Source: Sphagnum compactum
Taxonomy: Eukaryota; Bryophyta; Sphagnopsida; Sphagnales
Direction: 5' to 3'
Assembly: GCA_965153455.1 (NCBI GenBank)
Contig: OZ234501.1
Location: 9,052,001-9,116,000, forward strand
DNA: 64,000 bases
In this document: piece by piece, positions 47,960 through 60,399 of the stretch
Layout of the letters: each line of letters starts with the position of its first letter
How positions within the stretch are numbered: position 1 is the stretch's first letter
Program-made: the position numbers and the translations under genes
The notes under the pieces: model-generated
What the model was told of the DNA's origin: nothing
What the model saw: only the letters and a program-made list of their open reading frames with translations
The model's database searches: none

Positions 47960-50900
47960 AAAGAAGCCCCATCCCTTTTAGAATTTTCACCCTTGGTTCA
48001 ACAAAATTCTATGATGTCCAAGGCACGAGGTCAAAATTACGAATAGAATCAATGGATGTTAAATGAACTAGTTCCAAATAAATTAAATATTTATGAACAT
48101 GTTTCTTTTATGCCATTATGTGTGTCTACCATTCAAATTTGGCATACACCATTATCGATTTCTTGGCTATGTTTTAAAAAAATTGTTTTAGAGGTTTGAT
48201 TTAAACAATGCCATCTACCGTTTGCTTAGCAAGTAAAGGTTTTGTGAAGGGTATTTATTTTTCTTTAAAACATTAGTGAAACACAATCTATCTATGTACA
48301 AGATAACATTTGGTTGTCATATTGGAAGCAATTTATGTGCACTTTTGGCTCCCCAAAAAATTACAAAAGGTGCAGGTACCTTGAGGTTTAGGTCATAATT
48401 AGGAATATAAATGCATTAATGATGTGTAACCATTTAGCATGATGGGGATCAAAGTTTTTGAACATCACCATGATTACTTTAACTTTACATCCGTTCAAAT
48501 GTTTTTTTGAAGGGCCACTTTAGATGATGGTCTAGGGTTCAATTTCCTAGGAACCAATTTGGACTGATTTGATGCAAATTGAATCCTTGAGTTGGACTAT
48601 ACCTTGGTCCCTAGCTTAATTCTTGGTTCTCCAAATCAAGAGCTCTCTTTTTAGCACTATTTTTTGCTCCGAACCAATTGATTTTCCCTAAAAAATAGGT
48701 GCCACATCGGTTTTGCCTCAATTTGCCACCTTTTGGTCTTGGACCCTTGTCTAAAGTTGCCTTAAGTGTATGATTCATTTTACTTTTGAAAATCTCTTAG
48801 GGTTAAATGATTGTTTGACATCCATGGGTTGTCTTTTCCATTTAAAATGGTATCTATTTTTTGTGGACCCACTTGTCACTTCCACATCCTATATATATAA
48901 ATATGTAAGTAAACACTTTTTTTTTTCCCATTGAACAAATTTTAAATGGGAATTTTTTTTTTTTATGTTTCAAAATTTCTATACAATCCATTAAGTAACT
49001 AACATTATAGAAGGATGCTTAAATCTTTTTATGTTCCATAACTTGACCAAACTTGGTTAAATATTCTTATGGAGGATTAATGTTTGAGCTTCATCACCAA
49101 ACATTGAATTGAAGGCATCGTTGGGCATCAAAGTCAATTCTAACACTCCCATGAAATGATGAAGAAGAGAATCAATGAAACAATTATAATTTACATCAAG
49201 TACATAAAATCAACATATTATGATGTGACGAAATACCCCACCAATGCAACATCATGATGATGTTGGTTTGGTACGTATAATTTTCGAACATACTAATTTG
49301 GTTATGACAATGATTTAAAAAGCCAAAATGGCAATCATCCATAGGAAATTATATAAATAATGATGATTATCATTAGGGAAAATTGGCCAAGATAGGCTAT
49401 AAACCAAACATAGTTAGGCTATAAACCAAAACTCAAATTTTCCACCATTGTTTTATGTTTGTAACTAATATTGAAATTGTAGCCTAAGAAAGGTTTGGGC
49501 ATATGAGGGTTAATTTGCAATTAAATCCCTACTAACACATAGGTAGGTTGCACACCTAAATTCACACACAACACCCACATATTGTACAAAAACATTTGAA
49601 GAAGGCTAAGATAATTTACATGTTCAAAGCTTGATTTTTATGTGGCATACACCCAATGGGAAACTCACCACACATGCATAAAAACCTTGTTTCATGGGGA
49701 TTGTTCATAAAAAACATGTATGTTTGCTTTTGTGAACACTTCCATGATTAAATGATATATAAGTTTACTATGCCATAGGTTCATTACCCAAAAGGCTTAT
49801 CCTAAAGTTTCACACCAAATAATCATATGAAATCATGAAAGCGATAATGAATTCGAAGTTCCACTCCCAAATCTTTAAACACTTGAGAAAAGAATTGAAT
49901 GGCTTATCAACCCCATTCATCTACATTTACTAATCATTATCATTCACAACTTTAAGCCAATAACATTATGCCACCTATTATCCTTTGAAAACTATCATCT
50001 TCCCTATGAATGAATATTAATTATTTTGAATTTCCTTCCTAAAAATCTAGTCAAATCTACATAATTCATTTACAATTATGTTTAACCCAAAATAGTAACT
50101 TAAATTATTCACGAATTTAAACCTATGTCTCTAGTCAATGATTTTCAAAGTAAGGCCCATAGGTTGTATTATTTGTTCATTATACTTATTCCTCTTTCTA
50201 CCCATAAACCATTTTAATAAAATTTACAACTTCTATCCCTAGTAAATTTTTTTTGATGTTCCATCAATCACCACATTTGTTTTGTTATTACTTCCTCAAA
50301 ACAAGTTAGCCATTATGAAAATGCTTGACTTTGTCCCGGTTGATCTTCCTATATTTCTTCCCATCAAAATGAATTGTGAATGGTCAATTCATGTGTGTTG
50401 TTGTTAGAAGAGACCATGACGATGTATGGTGGCCTCAACCATGTTCGGAGGAATTTATTGATTTTTTTTTTATCATCACAATTATCGTACACCATAACCA
50501 AATCTCCTTCAAATGGAACTTATATGGCTTCACATTTTTGTCAAAAGATTTCTTTTGACATGATTTGGACAATTTTGTGGTTTTCCTCCAATTCCAACAT
50601 CTTCAAAAGTTTTTTGTGTTAGGATTCTTTTGTTCATAACCAACTTTGTTCCATTGTGCAAAACATCATTACCTCATATTTGATGGGTTATGCGAACTCC
50701 ACCCCATATGCAAATAAAAAAAAGGTGAATCATGTGGATGTTTTGTATGTGGAATAGTACACCCATGCACATTGCATGGTGTACCTTCTTATCCCAATTG
50801 TGTAGGTTTTCACATACGTCCAATTGTTATGTTAGAAATGCCCACATACCATTTTGGTGCCATCAAAATTGGGCAATTGAAATCAACTTAGGTTAAGCTT

Positions 50901-51246
50901 ATCAAAGCTTCAATTTCCTTCCACTCCTCCATAATCTCCATTCCATATATGTTTGAATTTTTTTGTGAGATGGTACACTTGGGTTGCGTAACTTTTGATG
51001 TAACTTTGATAGAAACCCACTTGTTTCAAACATGTTTCCAATTGTTTTTTCTTGTTTTTGGACAAGGAAGATTTTTCACCTTCTCAATCTTGGTGGGCTT
51101 GGTGTCAATGACATCTTTCAAAACAATATGTCCAACCAAATTTGGTTTCATGATTCTAAAAACAACATTTTTTTGGGTTCAAATGGCATCACCAATTGAT
51201 TGAACATTTTTTTGATATCACAGAACTTTGATGTCAACAATAATCA
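47960..51246. other. Spacer, mostly unassigned, with one dispersed repeat
   Basis: At about 48530-48720 there is a reverse-oriented copy of a repeat also seen at 56690-56875 (shared TCCAAATTGG and AGAGCTC..GATTTG elements). The rest is AT-rich. ORFs near 50376-50622 and 50949-51203 show no motif and low-complexity Phe/Thr-rich translations. No gene is supported. Confidence 0.5.
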
Positions 51247-54200
51247 TTTTTTCAATACTTGGTATCATGTTTTGAAAATAAGAGGCTTCACTTGGTTACA
51301 ATATCCAAAAAGGTTTCCGGAACATGTTGGATCCATCTATTAGTATCATATTTTCTCAACAAAATTTGGTTCAAACAAGTTGTTGATTGTGGCTTCACCC
51401 AATGTGAATGAATTTTTTCCCAATTGCTAACAAAATACAAAACATCTTAAATATAGGTAATGTTGTAAACATCCACAATTCTTGAAGATTATGTTGCAAG
51501 TCTATGTTTAATTCCTTAAATGGTAAGCTTGAATCAGTGATGAATTTTTATGTCTCTTGCAAACCTTTGATTAAAAAATGAAAATTTGCCAAATAATATT
51601 GACTAGTCATGGAGGTCCATTTTTTAATTGCACATAAATAAACCTACAAAATTTTACAAAGAAAACTATAGAAGCTACACATGCCACACACAACATACAA
51701 AATCATAATGAGTTTTTATAATATAAAAAAAATACACAAGGGGCAAAGAGCAAACACATAATTTCAATTAACTTTGGAATGTTACATTACAAATGGCATA
51801 AAAATTTGATTATGTATGTAGAGGAATGACATGTGATGCAACTTCATATATTTACGGATGAGATGTTAATTTGGTCAAAGTAATACATTTTCAGTTAAAT
51901 TTATTTTGAAGTTCTTGATTGCAATTCATAGAGAAATGAAAAAATATAAATATAAATATCAACTTGTAGAATGCATACCATGTCAAAAAAATTGGGCAAC
52001 AAAGTTTCCTCTCCCACCTCCACGTCATCTACCTTGTGTAGGGTTACTTCCAATGCCAATCCTTATCCTCAAGTCTAATAACTCCTTATTGACCCCACCT
52101 TACATCACCACATCCAATGGGTGGCAAAAATCCAATATCATTTCAATTAGAAGGGCCACTTGAATGTTTGTGAACAGTAGATAATGCAAGGTGACCTCAC
52201 CTCTTTTTTTTTTGTCTTGCCTCCTTTTTATTTCATGGAAGTTGGCTATACCAACAAGAAGGCCAAAGCCAAAGCTTGTTAGCACTTTATAAAGGAAAAA
52301 AACACATTTAACTTATATATGCAAATGAAAGACAAAATGACACATGTTGAATGAATGGAAAACTTGAACCAAGCAAAGTATAATCCAACTCCATTAGCTC
52401 TTCCAAAAAAGATGCTTTCACAAATCTTCATAAAAGACACCAATTTTCTTGTTTGAACAATGCTCCAAGAGAAAATGATTGAAAAAAACACAAACAAGAT
52501 CATCAAAAAATGTTGGTGAAAAAAGAAATGCACACATGTAACAACCTGCCACAAAGTTTCAAATGCACACTTGCACAATGGATGTGTAGAATATAAACAA
52601 TGCATTGAAAATGTAAAGTTCCAACAAATGAATGAAAAAAAGGAGGAAGCAGAAATATTTATTAGTTCTCAACTCTTCACAAACTAAGGTGGTGAAGTTC
52701 CAAATGCACACATGCAACGACACACCATGAAGTTCCAAACACACACTTGCACACATAGATGTGTAGAACAAAAACAATGCTTTGAGAATCCAAAGCTCCA
52801 ACAAAAGAATGAAATAAATAAATAAATATTCACCTTTTAACTGTTAAGAACTATGGCAAAATGTAATGAAATTGGAAACACACACTTATAAAACATGGAA
52901 GAACCACGTGCGGAATTATATTTCATGTCATCTCCTTAATGTGGATGGTCAAATTGGCCCATCTTTGGCAATTGTTTTTGCCATACTTCATTGTATGTTG
53001 TGTTGGTAGTTTGTGGGGCCTACCATTATGTTGGTGCGTGATTGGTGTTCAAGGAGTTGGCATATGGGATGTCTTACATTGCTTTTGGACAAGGTACCAA
53101 TCTAAAAATTGGTTTGCGTTTGGTGCATATCATAAACTTAAGAACCTATTCCTATAGTTAGATAGTAAGAAATACACCTTTTTTTTTGGGAAGATGATTT
53201 GCATTTGACTAAAGATTTGAAGGATTGCAATTAAGCAACTAACAATGGGATTAACATTTGTACTTGGCCTATTTGTCCTTGCACCTTAGAACTAAGGTGT
53301 TCATTCCTAAAGATTTGCAAAAATGATTTCTTACGTTGTTATCTAACTTATGGGGATCGTAGCTATAGATAGGGGGCAATTTGAAAATTATTCATTTTTT
53401 AGGAAGGTTGTTATTTTATTAGGTTTGTGTGTGTGTGGACATCGACGGTTGTCATTGCCACTGGTAGCACATGACAGTTATCAGAAATTTTATATTAATT
53501 ATGTGTTTATATCCCAATTATTATGTGTAAATTCAGGTAAGTTATCATGAAACCAATTCTGATGCGAACATGGTTCTAGATATTATTACATGGGATATAA
53601 TCCCAAGATGTGTGATCTCAAATGACCAAGACTCTAGAGCACATAATGTTTTTTTGTGTTGTAAATTTTTCATGTTATGCCAAAAAAAATTTACACATGG
53701 TGTTTTGATTTTCTATATTGTGTTTTGGGCTTGGATTCTTGTATCATTGCAAGTGAGTGATGTTTTGGTTTGGAGGTTATCCATTTTTTAAAAAGGTTGT
53801 TATGTTATTAGGTTTGGGTGTGTGGAAAATGATGGTTGTCGTTGTTGATATGGTAACACACAATAGCTTATCTCTCAAAGGTCTAGATGCGTCTCCAAGT
53901 TTCAATGATGCTATATTCATTATAGCTACCACGTGATGTTTATTGCAGACAAGATAAAGAAAAACAAGCAATGGTAGGGTAAATTTGATGATGGCAAATG
54001 TTGACCAGAAAGGTACATGGCCCTAGTGATACGGCACTACTACTTGGTGTGACATGGCATTAAGGTTGTATTATCTGAACTCATACAAAAACCTCTAGAA
54101 TCCTTGTTACCTATGTTGATACTAGTGTTAATATTATGTACAACCGTGTAAACCAGACTGCCAGCTATCGAAGTTACAAGGTTTCCACCTTGATAACCTA

Positions 54201-55587
54201 TTACGTCAACCCTCCTACTTTCACCTCACACACATGGGTAACAAATATGTAATTGGGCAAGTATCATGGGAGACGCTCAACAAGAAGGTCTTGCATCATT
54301 AAGAAGGTCCTGTAAGAGGCTACTATGTTTGTAAAACGCGAAGTTACCATTGTTGTTCTAGTATCAAGATTTGAACATACAAGCTTGTTCCTGGTATAGG
54401 ATTCAAATTTTTTGTTTTATTTTATATCAAGCTGGTACTAATAGGTCTTGGGTACCTTTTAAGAACTTTCATACCAGCCTGGCCTTGGTATTGGGCACAT
54501 GATTGAATTTTTGCTAGTATGAAGCAGTTGGTGGGATATACCTGGTATTGAGACGCGCATAAAACTGGTACAAAGGTTGGCATTACCTTAAAGTCCATAC
54601 CAAGCTGGTATAGGTATAAAGGTTTAGACACTAATTATTTTATTTTCAGAAATGTTGAAATTTTCAAAAAAAGAAATATATTTCTTGGTGGAGGAAAAGA
54701 AAGAAATATGATGAAATAGTTGAAAAAATATCATTTGTCAAAATGGAATCCTCAAAAATAAATAAATAAACGAATAATGAAATAATTATTGAAAAAAAAG
54801 TGTCCAAGTGGCCAAGGTATTTCAAAGGGTACTTGCTACTTGATACCAGGTGCAGGCCTGATTATGCGAAACCAAAACTGGTAGGTACCAAGAAAGACCG
54901 ACCTGTTGGTGATCAACGGAAAATTTTCTTTTCATCCGAGAAACATCGAACAGGAATCTCCAGCACAGCACCTGTCGACGAACGCTACCACCGGGCTGGC
55001 CAGGCTTTATGTACCACTCCCCCCTTGCACTTTCGTCGGTACGTTGCAGCAGCAGTGGCAGCTAGTGTGGGTCGAAGGAAGGACCAGCTTGATGATTCTT
55101 GCGGAACACTTGCTTTCTGCGAGCAGTAGCGGAAAGGAAAGCGCGGCGGTGTGGACTTTTATTACTATCTAAGTAACCCACTGGGGAATTTCGTGTTGGC
55201 AGAAAATGGCTGCCGACAGTTCAACTCTAGCAGATGAATACATAGCAAGCACACATCGCAATAGCAACGGCACAGAGCACCGTATGAACATTGAGCTGGC
55301 TGACCACTATCTTCCAAAGACCCAGTAGAAACCGAGGAACCGGCTCCAGCAGTTAGAACACACGGAGAGGAGAGTACAGCAATGGCCGACAACGTCGATG
55401 CAACTGTACCCGTGCCTCCCGCGCCAACTCCGATGTCGAGTGCGAGACTGAGTTTCGGAATCTAATGGCCTTTAAGGGGTTGCCAGACACCAAACAAAAT
55501 TTGTGCAGAGTGGCGCTGGAAGATTGGCAGAGCAGTGCAGAGTTGATGGGGAAGCGAGTGGAAAAGAGAGAGAAGGAAATCCGCAGC
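51247..55587 (-). repeat. Right arm of the inverted duplication, empty-site version
   Basis: Reverse-orientation counterpart of 32662-42687 without the retrotransposon. The unoccupied target is CCTGT at 54309-54313. Next to it this arm has AAGAGGCT (54314-54321), absent from the left arm. The outer end, at CCGCAGC (55581-55587), stops inside the copied exon of gene B, and the next bases (CAGTAGTATG) are unrelated to gene B. The inner end is at about 51247. Confidence 0.92.
55206..55587 (+). pseudogene. Copy C: truncated duplicate of gene B exon 1
   Basis: The start ATGGCTGCCGACAG and the first 34 codons match gene B closely. A 4-base deletion after the codons for LADH (near 55307) shifts the frame and leads to TAG at 55327. 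Later an insertion of about 11 bases (near 55420) and loss of one A (near 55438) occur. The homology ends at 55587, before the first membrane span. It also carries the duplicated promoter region, so it might still be transcribed, in the sense direction of gene B. Confidence 0.88.
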
Positions 55588-57833
55588 CAGTAGTATGTTC
55601 CTCAATCATTATGAAGACCTGGTGTGCTCATCCTGGTTTCATCTCTGGTTGAGATGCACCTTCTCTTTGTTGGCGAATCTTCGGAGCTGTCTCTGAAGGG
55701 GCATTTGTCCCTATTCATTATTTTGGCTCCTGCGCCAGTATGTGTCAACAGGCATTTATAGATAAACCAGCACAGCTCCCATCTCAACCTTTGATTTGTC
55801 TTCAGGTGTTCATCTCTGTTGGGCAGACAGCATTCTTGAACTACACTCCTGGCTCATTTTGTAGTCACCCACTGTGGCAGTGGACAGCTTCAATTCTTCA
55901 CTATGCTAAAACTGGACTCAAATGGCAGCTGGATAGGAAATGATCTGTGGAATGATCTCAACAAAAGTATATACGTCGCTAGGAATCTAGAATAATTGGA
56001 GGAATGGGATTTTCGCAGCAGCCCCCACCCTTTTGCAAGTGGACTCCATGCCAGGCAATTTGCAGACATAATCAGTACCATTATAACTGGTGTCTGCGCC
56101 CGTTGTAATGCAATTGTCAAACTGGCCTAACGCGCTGCTTACAGAAAGTAACCAATTCATCGACCGGACCGAAAGTATATGCCGCTCGCAAGAAAGGCAG
56201 ATTTCTTCTTGGAAGAATACAATGGTTTGAACCAGTTGAACTGGACGAATAATCTAGAATAATTGGAGGAATGGGATTCTCGCAGCGGGCCCCCCACCCT
56301 TTTGCAAGTGGACTTCGTGCCAGGCAATTTGCACAAACAATCGGTACCATTATAACTGGTGTCTGCACCCCTTATAATACAATTGCCAAACTGGCCTAAC
56401 GCGCTGCTTGCAGCATCAAAACAATAAAATAAAACGCATTAAATGCTTTTGTCCCTGCTTTTTATTTTCCTGGAAAACAGAGAATCGGTATAGCAAGACG
56501 GCACCCACTGAAAGAGTTACCTTTAGGAATGTATCCGGCCTTAGAGCTAGACTAGATGTGGCCCATTTGGACAAGGATAAAAAGAGCAATCTTCTTGGAT
56601 GAGACCCATAAATTGGACTTGTGTAGCGGCCTTTAGACAAGCCTGTCCAAGACCAAAAAGTGAAAAATTGAGGCTGAATCTACATGGCACCGTTTTGGAG
56701 GGAAAATCAATCGGATCAAACCAAAAAATAAAGCTAATAAGGAGAGCTCATGATTTGAATAACCAAGATGCAAGCTAAGGGTCCAAGGCACGGTCCAACT
56801 CAAGAATTCAATTTACTTCAAATGAGTCCAAATTGGTACCTAAAAATTTGGACCCTGGACCTCATCTAAACTAGGCCTAACAGGTTGCATACAAGGACAG
56901 CTATTTTAAAGGTTTGCTTGCAGAGAAAGAATTGATAACACAGGTTATATATATCATGGAATCCAACAGGTTATCCATCATGTAATCATGGAATCAAACA
57001 TCACATAAATTAGCTATGAGCATTACATTGCAGATCTAAATAATCATGTACTGAATCAAAGGGTTTTTCTTTTTCTGTGTTACTTCACCTTAGTTTTTAT
57101 TTTTAAAAGTTTTTATCATCTATTTAATGCGCACAATAGTAACTACTCAAATTTGTTACAATTTTCTTGTAAGCTTTTGGACAAGCTGCTTGTATAGCAA
57201 ACAAGCAAGCTTCAGCAAGCTCCAAAACGTTGAAATCTCATCCTTTCTCAAAGAACTGTTGCTCCTCTTCATCACTCCACAACGAGAGAAAACGCAAATA
57301 AATCTCACCATCTACTGCACTTATGGCGGCAAGAGAAAATGAATCAAACCTTTCCTTATTGTAATTATGGCCGTAAGGACAGGCTGCTTGTACAAGCAAG
57401 CAAGCTCCAAAACGTCAAAATCTCATCCTTTGTCAAAGAACTGTTGTTCATCTTCATCATTGCACCGTGAGAAAAAACGCAAATAAACCCCACCACCTAA
57501 TATATTTATGGCAGCAAAAAAAAACGAACCCAAACCTTCCCTTATTGTAATTATGACAGCAAGGAAAAATGAACCCACCCCAACCACCTCCTGTATTTAT
57601 GACAACACGAAAAAACGGATAGCTATTGAATTCCTTTTAGTGTCGATGTAAGTAATGACTGTCACAATAATTCAAGGCTCGTGAAAGGAAAGTAGCAAGA
57701 AAAATATATATATAATGAAGATGCTTTGTGATCACATGGCACTCTAAAATTTCAGATTGCGTTTTGAGCCCTCAGGCCTACCTCCACTAAAAATAGCGGC
57801 ATCTAGACGTAAGAATTTCCTAAGAGCGTCTCC
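55588..57833. other. Repeat-rich spacer beyond the right arm
   Basis: Two direct copies of a 160-bp segment lie at 55984-56144 and 56251-56414 (TCTAGAATAATTGGAGGAAT to TAACGCGCTGCTT), offset 267. A dispersed repeat occupies about 56690-56875 (see 48530-48720). At 57178-57550 a block of about 185 bp is duplicated in tandem (shared CTCCAAAACGT and AAGAACTGTTG). The sequence at 55600-55945 has mildly coding-like composition but no motif I can name. Confidence 0.6.
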
Positions 57834-58197
57834 ACTGGTGCTCAGTATGTGACTCCGGGCAGTAAAATTTATTGTGAAAAGGTGAAAATGTGCTGGTGTA
57901 GCTCAAGAAATTGGTTTTTCTGCAGCAAATTCGTGCATCTTGCCATGGCAGGTTAAAGGCGGAACACAGTTGTGCACCTCCAAAAAGAGTGTAATTTATT
58001 GGACCTGACTGCTGCTCAGTATTTCTGATTGGTCGATCATAATGATTGGTCCAGGCGGTTTGCTATTAGTAGTTCCCACGTATATGCAGTTCCAGTTACA
58101 GTTTTATTGGTGGGGTTGCCAAAAAGAAAAAACAGCTAAACTTAGACATTTAATTTTATTATCCAGAGTGACATACTGAGCACCGGTGGAGATGCTC
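57834..58197. mobile_element. Tourist/PIF-Harbinger-like MITE, 364 bp
   Basis: Terminal inverted repeats of about 35 bp begin GAGC(G/A)TCTCCAC(T/C)GGTGCTC, followed by AGTATGT, and show about three or four mismatches. The target duplication TAA lies at 57831-57833 and 58198-58200, as expected for Harbinger-type elements. There is no coding capacity. It sits just upstream of copy D. Confidence 0.8.
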
Positions 58198-58200
58198 TAA

Positions 58201-58590
58201 GTCACCACTTGCAGGAGGCACTTTTGTAAAAATGCTACAGCACTATCGACGAACGTCATCGCCGGTCTTTCTGCCCTATTTGCAAATTCGTGGGCAAATG
58301 GCGACAAAATGGCAGCCAAAATGGGGCCTTCCTGCCCCCGATTTGGCAATTTCGTCGGTAAGTTGCTAGAAACCTGCGAACGGAGGGGCCAATTTTACTT
58401 GGTGGGTGTAACTTGCAACAGATTCTCTTCTTCTTCTTCTTCGTTGCAAGCAGAGCAAGAAAAGCGCGGTAATCGACTGAGTCCTCTGCCCCTTGAGTTA
58501 CTGGGAAAGCGCCAATAACGTGTTGTTCAAAGATGGGAACACAGGATACTTAGATCGACTTTCTTGTATGGATAAATTAGGGCAAGCCTC
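58201..58590. other. GC-richer upstream region of copy D
   Basis: A 69-codon frame opens at 58309 (MAAKMGPSCPRFGNF), with a TTC repeat near 58429-58442. I cannot tie it to the start of the gene family, though the position matches the promoter and N-terminal coding part of an ancestral copy D. Confidence 0.3.
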
Positions 58591-58960
58591 AAACTCTTTC
58601 AGTAACAACAGCAGCAATATTTCCGATACAGAGGCAGGAGAGGTAGTAGTTTGGGACTCTCTTGTTCTTTTAAAGGGGTTGTGTTACAAACAAACCCCAT
58701 TTGTGCAAAGTAGCCTTAGAAGGTCGTCCGGCAGACGACTCGTGGATATATTATACTGAGTACGGGAAGCGACTTGACAAAAAACAGAAGGAATTCCGCA
58801 ACATCAGAAACGAGATTTGTCAGGTACTGATGATGGGTGGTTTTTACAGTGCTCTCCATTAAGCTTGCTTTTCACTGCTGTGGCGCAATCGAGTCTGTTT
58901 CACTGTAACATAATCCAGGTTTTTGCTGCCTTAGCGTTTAGCTGCGTTTGTCACCCCTAG
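58591..58960 (+). pseudogene. Copy D: decayed member of the gene A/B family
   Basis: Across three frames the family's core can be followed: a DSLVLLKGL-like segment; CKVALEGRP in a shifted frame near 58696; KRLDKKQKEFRNIRNEICQV near 58768-58827; then GGFYSAL, a stop, and a broken first membrane span (LLFTAVAQSSLFHCN if frames are joined on paper). At least three frame changes and two stops are present. Differences from A and B are much larger than between B and C, so D is an older copy. Confidence 0.7.
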
Positions 58961-59311
58961 AGCACTACTAGTGGAAATTCTTCTAGTTTGTCCCCAAAGA
59001 AAAACTTTATGGAGAACATGATAATCCTTTTGATGCAATGTTTGTTTTTTGTAATTGGGATTGGATGTTTTCACGATCTAATTGGTGACATCCGATCAGA
59101 CCCACTCCGCCAAGTCGAAACGTCAAGTTATTACCGGTTTTTTTTATTCTTCTTCTGTTTCTTGACTTCTGTTGACAGGGTCATATAGAGTAGAGCTTTG
59201 GAGAACTTTGATTTCAAGCTTGCATCAAATGAGACTTCCTGATCTAACACATCTACTGAACTCTGTAATTTGTGAAGGTGGAAGCTGTGGCCAAAATCCA
59301 AGCACTGCAAG

Positions 59312-59902
59312 ATGGTTCGAACAGAAATTGTCAATTTTACTTCCGCTAGTGTGCAGGTGAAAGAAGGTAATAAACGTGTCATGATTTACACACACACGCC
59401 CAATGTTGAGCCAAACCAAGTTCACAAGGTTTCAGTTGATCCAAACGCGACATACAAAATGTTCACCATTGGGCCAGTGACTGGGGGGCCACAGGTGGAG
59501 ATAAGCTCAGATTACTGTAGCGACAACCAGATTGTATACGTCAGGACATCCAAAACTGGTGACATTTTGTTCAAAGACCCTGTACCCAGAACAGCAATAA
59601 TGGTGGAGAGAACCATCGTCAACAAAGCTGCCCAAACAATTGTACTAAGGGAGGAGGTTGAAATTGCAGAGGGAGTTGGTTCATCAGAGATTGCAAAGGT
59701 GATCAAAGGAGAAAAAGGTAAGTGGAGAGTGGACCCTGAAGCTGATCATCGCAGATATTTTGTGGAATTGGAGAAACCAGATGAATCTGGGATAACCCGA
59801 GATGAGATTCCAAAAGAAAAATTCAGGGACAAGAAGAAAATTGTGGTCACACTTGCTGATGTACCAGAACATCCAGGGCAGAAGAAACTAGTTATAACCT
59901 AA
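59312..59902 (+). CDS. Uncharacterised 196-residue protein with two related halves
   Basis: A complete single-exon frame of 196 codons starts at ATG 59312 (MVRTEIVNFTSASVQVKEG) and ends at TAA 59900. Residues 1-90 and 98-196 look like a duplicated domain. Each starts RT-IVN, contains a V-(D)P-A-Y segment (VSVDPNATYKMF; WRVDPEADHRRYF) and ends in a strand-rich stretch (NQIVYVRTS; KKIVVTLAD). There is no signal peptide or membrane span; it is probably soluble and beta-rich. It brings to mind a plant family annotated as DUF7748, but I am unsure. Codon use and lack of breaks, amid decayed sequence, support a real gene. A 5' UTR intron ending near 59179 (TTGACAG) is possible. Confidence 0.8.
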   Translation: MVRTEIVNFTSASVQVKEGNKRVMIYTHTPNVEPNQVHKVSVDPNATYKMFTIGPVTGGPQVEISSDYCSDNQIVYVRTSKTGDILFKDPVPRTAIMVERTIVNKAAQTIVLREEVEIAEGVGSSEIAKVIKGEKGKWRVDPEADHRRYFVELEKPDESGITRDEIPKEKFRDKKKIVVTLADVPEHPGQKKLVIT

Positions 59903-60200
59903 GACCTCAAGGAGCTTTGTTTTGATCCACCTGCTGTGTGCTAATTAGGGTTCCCATATCTGAATCATATCAGAGCAGGTCATACCTCCAATTCATGATT
60001 GATTGGAAAGATTATGGGTTGCACAAGGTTGTGCCTCAAATTGTGGATTGCCACTATTTGTATATCTATCTATCTAAGAATTTATGTCAAATTGGTATAT
60101 AAGAGAAAAGTTTAGTCAAATATATAGTTGGATCAATGTTTCATTCTTGCATTATATGTTTGAATCTATGACCCTTTCAAGTCATTTCTTGCCTTATTCA
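59903..60200. other. 3' flank of the 196-residue gene
   Basis: Likely 3' UTR and flank. It contains TATCTATCTATCTA near 60062 and several AT-rich possible polyadenylation stretches. No other feature is seen. Confidence 0.5.
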
Positions 60201-60399
60201 TTTATGAAAGTCATGTTTGGTATGTGAGTCTCTTAAATCTAGAAAGTTTGCATGCTTGAATTTTATAGGTTTGAAGTTGAAAACAAATTCACAAAATTTC
60301 AAAAATACTAATGTTGAATGTTTATTGTTTAATGCAACATCAGCAGAAATAGAAGTTTTTTCTAATACTAACATAATACAAACATTTTTTATTAACTTG

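Noticed and set aside
32662-55587. Whole palindrome as one giant TIR transposon
   Set aside because: Outer ends lie in a coding exon with no target duplication or terminal motif, and there is no transposase between them.
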